A DNA stretch of 64,000 nt from Methylomonas sp. AM2-LC (lineage in GTDB: Bacteria; Pseudomonadota; Gammaproteobacteria; Methylococcales; Methylomonadaceae), in contig NZ_CP157005.1 in assembly GCF_039904985.1 (NCBI RefSeq), positions 2,914,001 through 2,978,000 on the forward strand. The letters run 5' to 3'. Of the stretch, positions 63,861 to 64,000 are shown piece by piece (the first letter of the stretch is position 1; each line of letters begins with the position of its first letter). A model generated the notes under the pieces. The model was not told the DNA's origin. It did no database searches and was given only the letters and a program-made list of their open reading frames with translations. The position numbers and the translations under genes are program-made.

Positions 63861-64000
63861 GCATCCCTCCGTTATTGCGTTGTAAGCTAGCAATATGCTC
63901 AATTTCTGTTAACAATTCCACCAAGGGTGGTAGATTAAAATCGCGTTCTAACAGACAGGGAAACACCCCAAATTTTTTATAGGCCAAATCCAATAGCGCC
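63847..64000 (-). CDS. hvfB: MNIO enzyme (DUF692, HvfB-like), C-terminal part
   Basis: The last 50 residues of a gene that continues past the right edge. FPCLLERDFNLPPLVELLTEI is the well-conserved C-terminal strand and helix of DUF692 proteins, followed by a tail ending NGGMHGRV. These enzymes are multinuclear iron oxidases that modify Cys residues in a ribosomal peptide. The precursor gene (hvfA/DUF2282-like) should lie just beyond the edge. Confidence 0.88.
   Translation of the reverse strand, partial: ALLDLAYKKFGVFPCLLERDFNLPPLVELLTEIEHIASLQRNNGGMHGRV

Overview
The window looks like the chromosome of a gammaproteobacterium, most likely a methanotroph of the order Methylococcales. This is inferred from the mix of genes: a proton-pumping NADH dehydrogenase end (nuoN) followed by a degenerate membrane cytochrome, a CioAB-type bd oxidase, fused-alpha PntAB transhydrogenase, several PEP-CTERM/VPLPA-CTERM exported proteins and an MNIO (DUF692) copper/peptide operon. 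No methane or methanol oxidation gene lies in the window, so the assignment is not proven. No tRNA, rRNA, CRISPR array or intact insertion sequence was recognised.

Layout. 1-9 kb holds central energy genes (nuoN, fumC, cioAB, a rubredoxin/metallo-beta-lactamase-like fusion) mixed with decayed genes (cytochrome c protein, catalase-family protein, MgtC/DUF4010 protein). 10-12.4 kb has very small stress-type proteins (DUF2789, a DUF502-like fragment, DUF2171, DUF2934) and a VPLPA-CTERM protein. 12.9-14.2 kb is a sedolisin-like protease. 14.4-26.9 kb is a detoxification and envelope block: RND efflux pump, MlaA, metallophosphoesterase, an ECF sigma operon, and a DUF1993/old yellow enzyme/SDR operon divergent from an ArsR-type regulator. 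Near-identical promoter/operator sequences precede mlaA and the SDR operon, and a third, weaker copy precedes the regulator gene.

27.4-31.4 kb is an accessory stretch: a PEP-CTERM gene whose 5' coding end is a pentanucleotide repeat that leaves it out of frame, a palindromic repeat, a CdtB-like nuclease, a HAD phosphatase and a nucleotidyltransferase-like protein. 31.7-34.7 kb is pntAB. 35.0-42.9 kb is a complete eight-gene MoxR/DUF58 operon (two paralogous membrane proteins, DUF4129, DUF4350, MoxR, DUF58, RDD, SpoIIM). 43-48 kb has a LysR/old yellow enzyme pair, a peroxiredoxin-like protein with a group II intron scar behind it, a group III truncated haemoglobin and a serine hydrolase lipoprotein. 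48.5-57 kb is rich in exported proteins and small orphan genes, including a second candidate frame-switch gene with an A7 tract in its signal peptide.

57.4-64 kb has a KefB-like antiporter, penicillin-binding protein 1C and, at the right edge, a tightly overlapping minus-strand operon encoding an MNIO enzyme (HvfB/DUF692), its partner HvfC (DUF2063), a DoxX membrane protein, an ECF sigma factor and a tiny zinc-finger anti-sigma-like protein. Its precursor peptide gene would lie just beyond the window.

The points I would look at first are the pentanucleotide contingency repeat at 27971-28013, the A7 tract at 54075-54081, the shared ArsR-type operator, the orphan CdtB-like nuclease, and the MNIO operon with its own sigma/anti-sigma pair.
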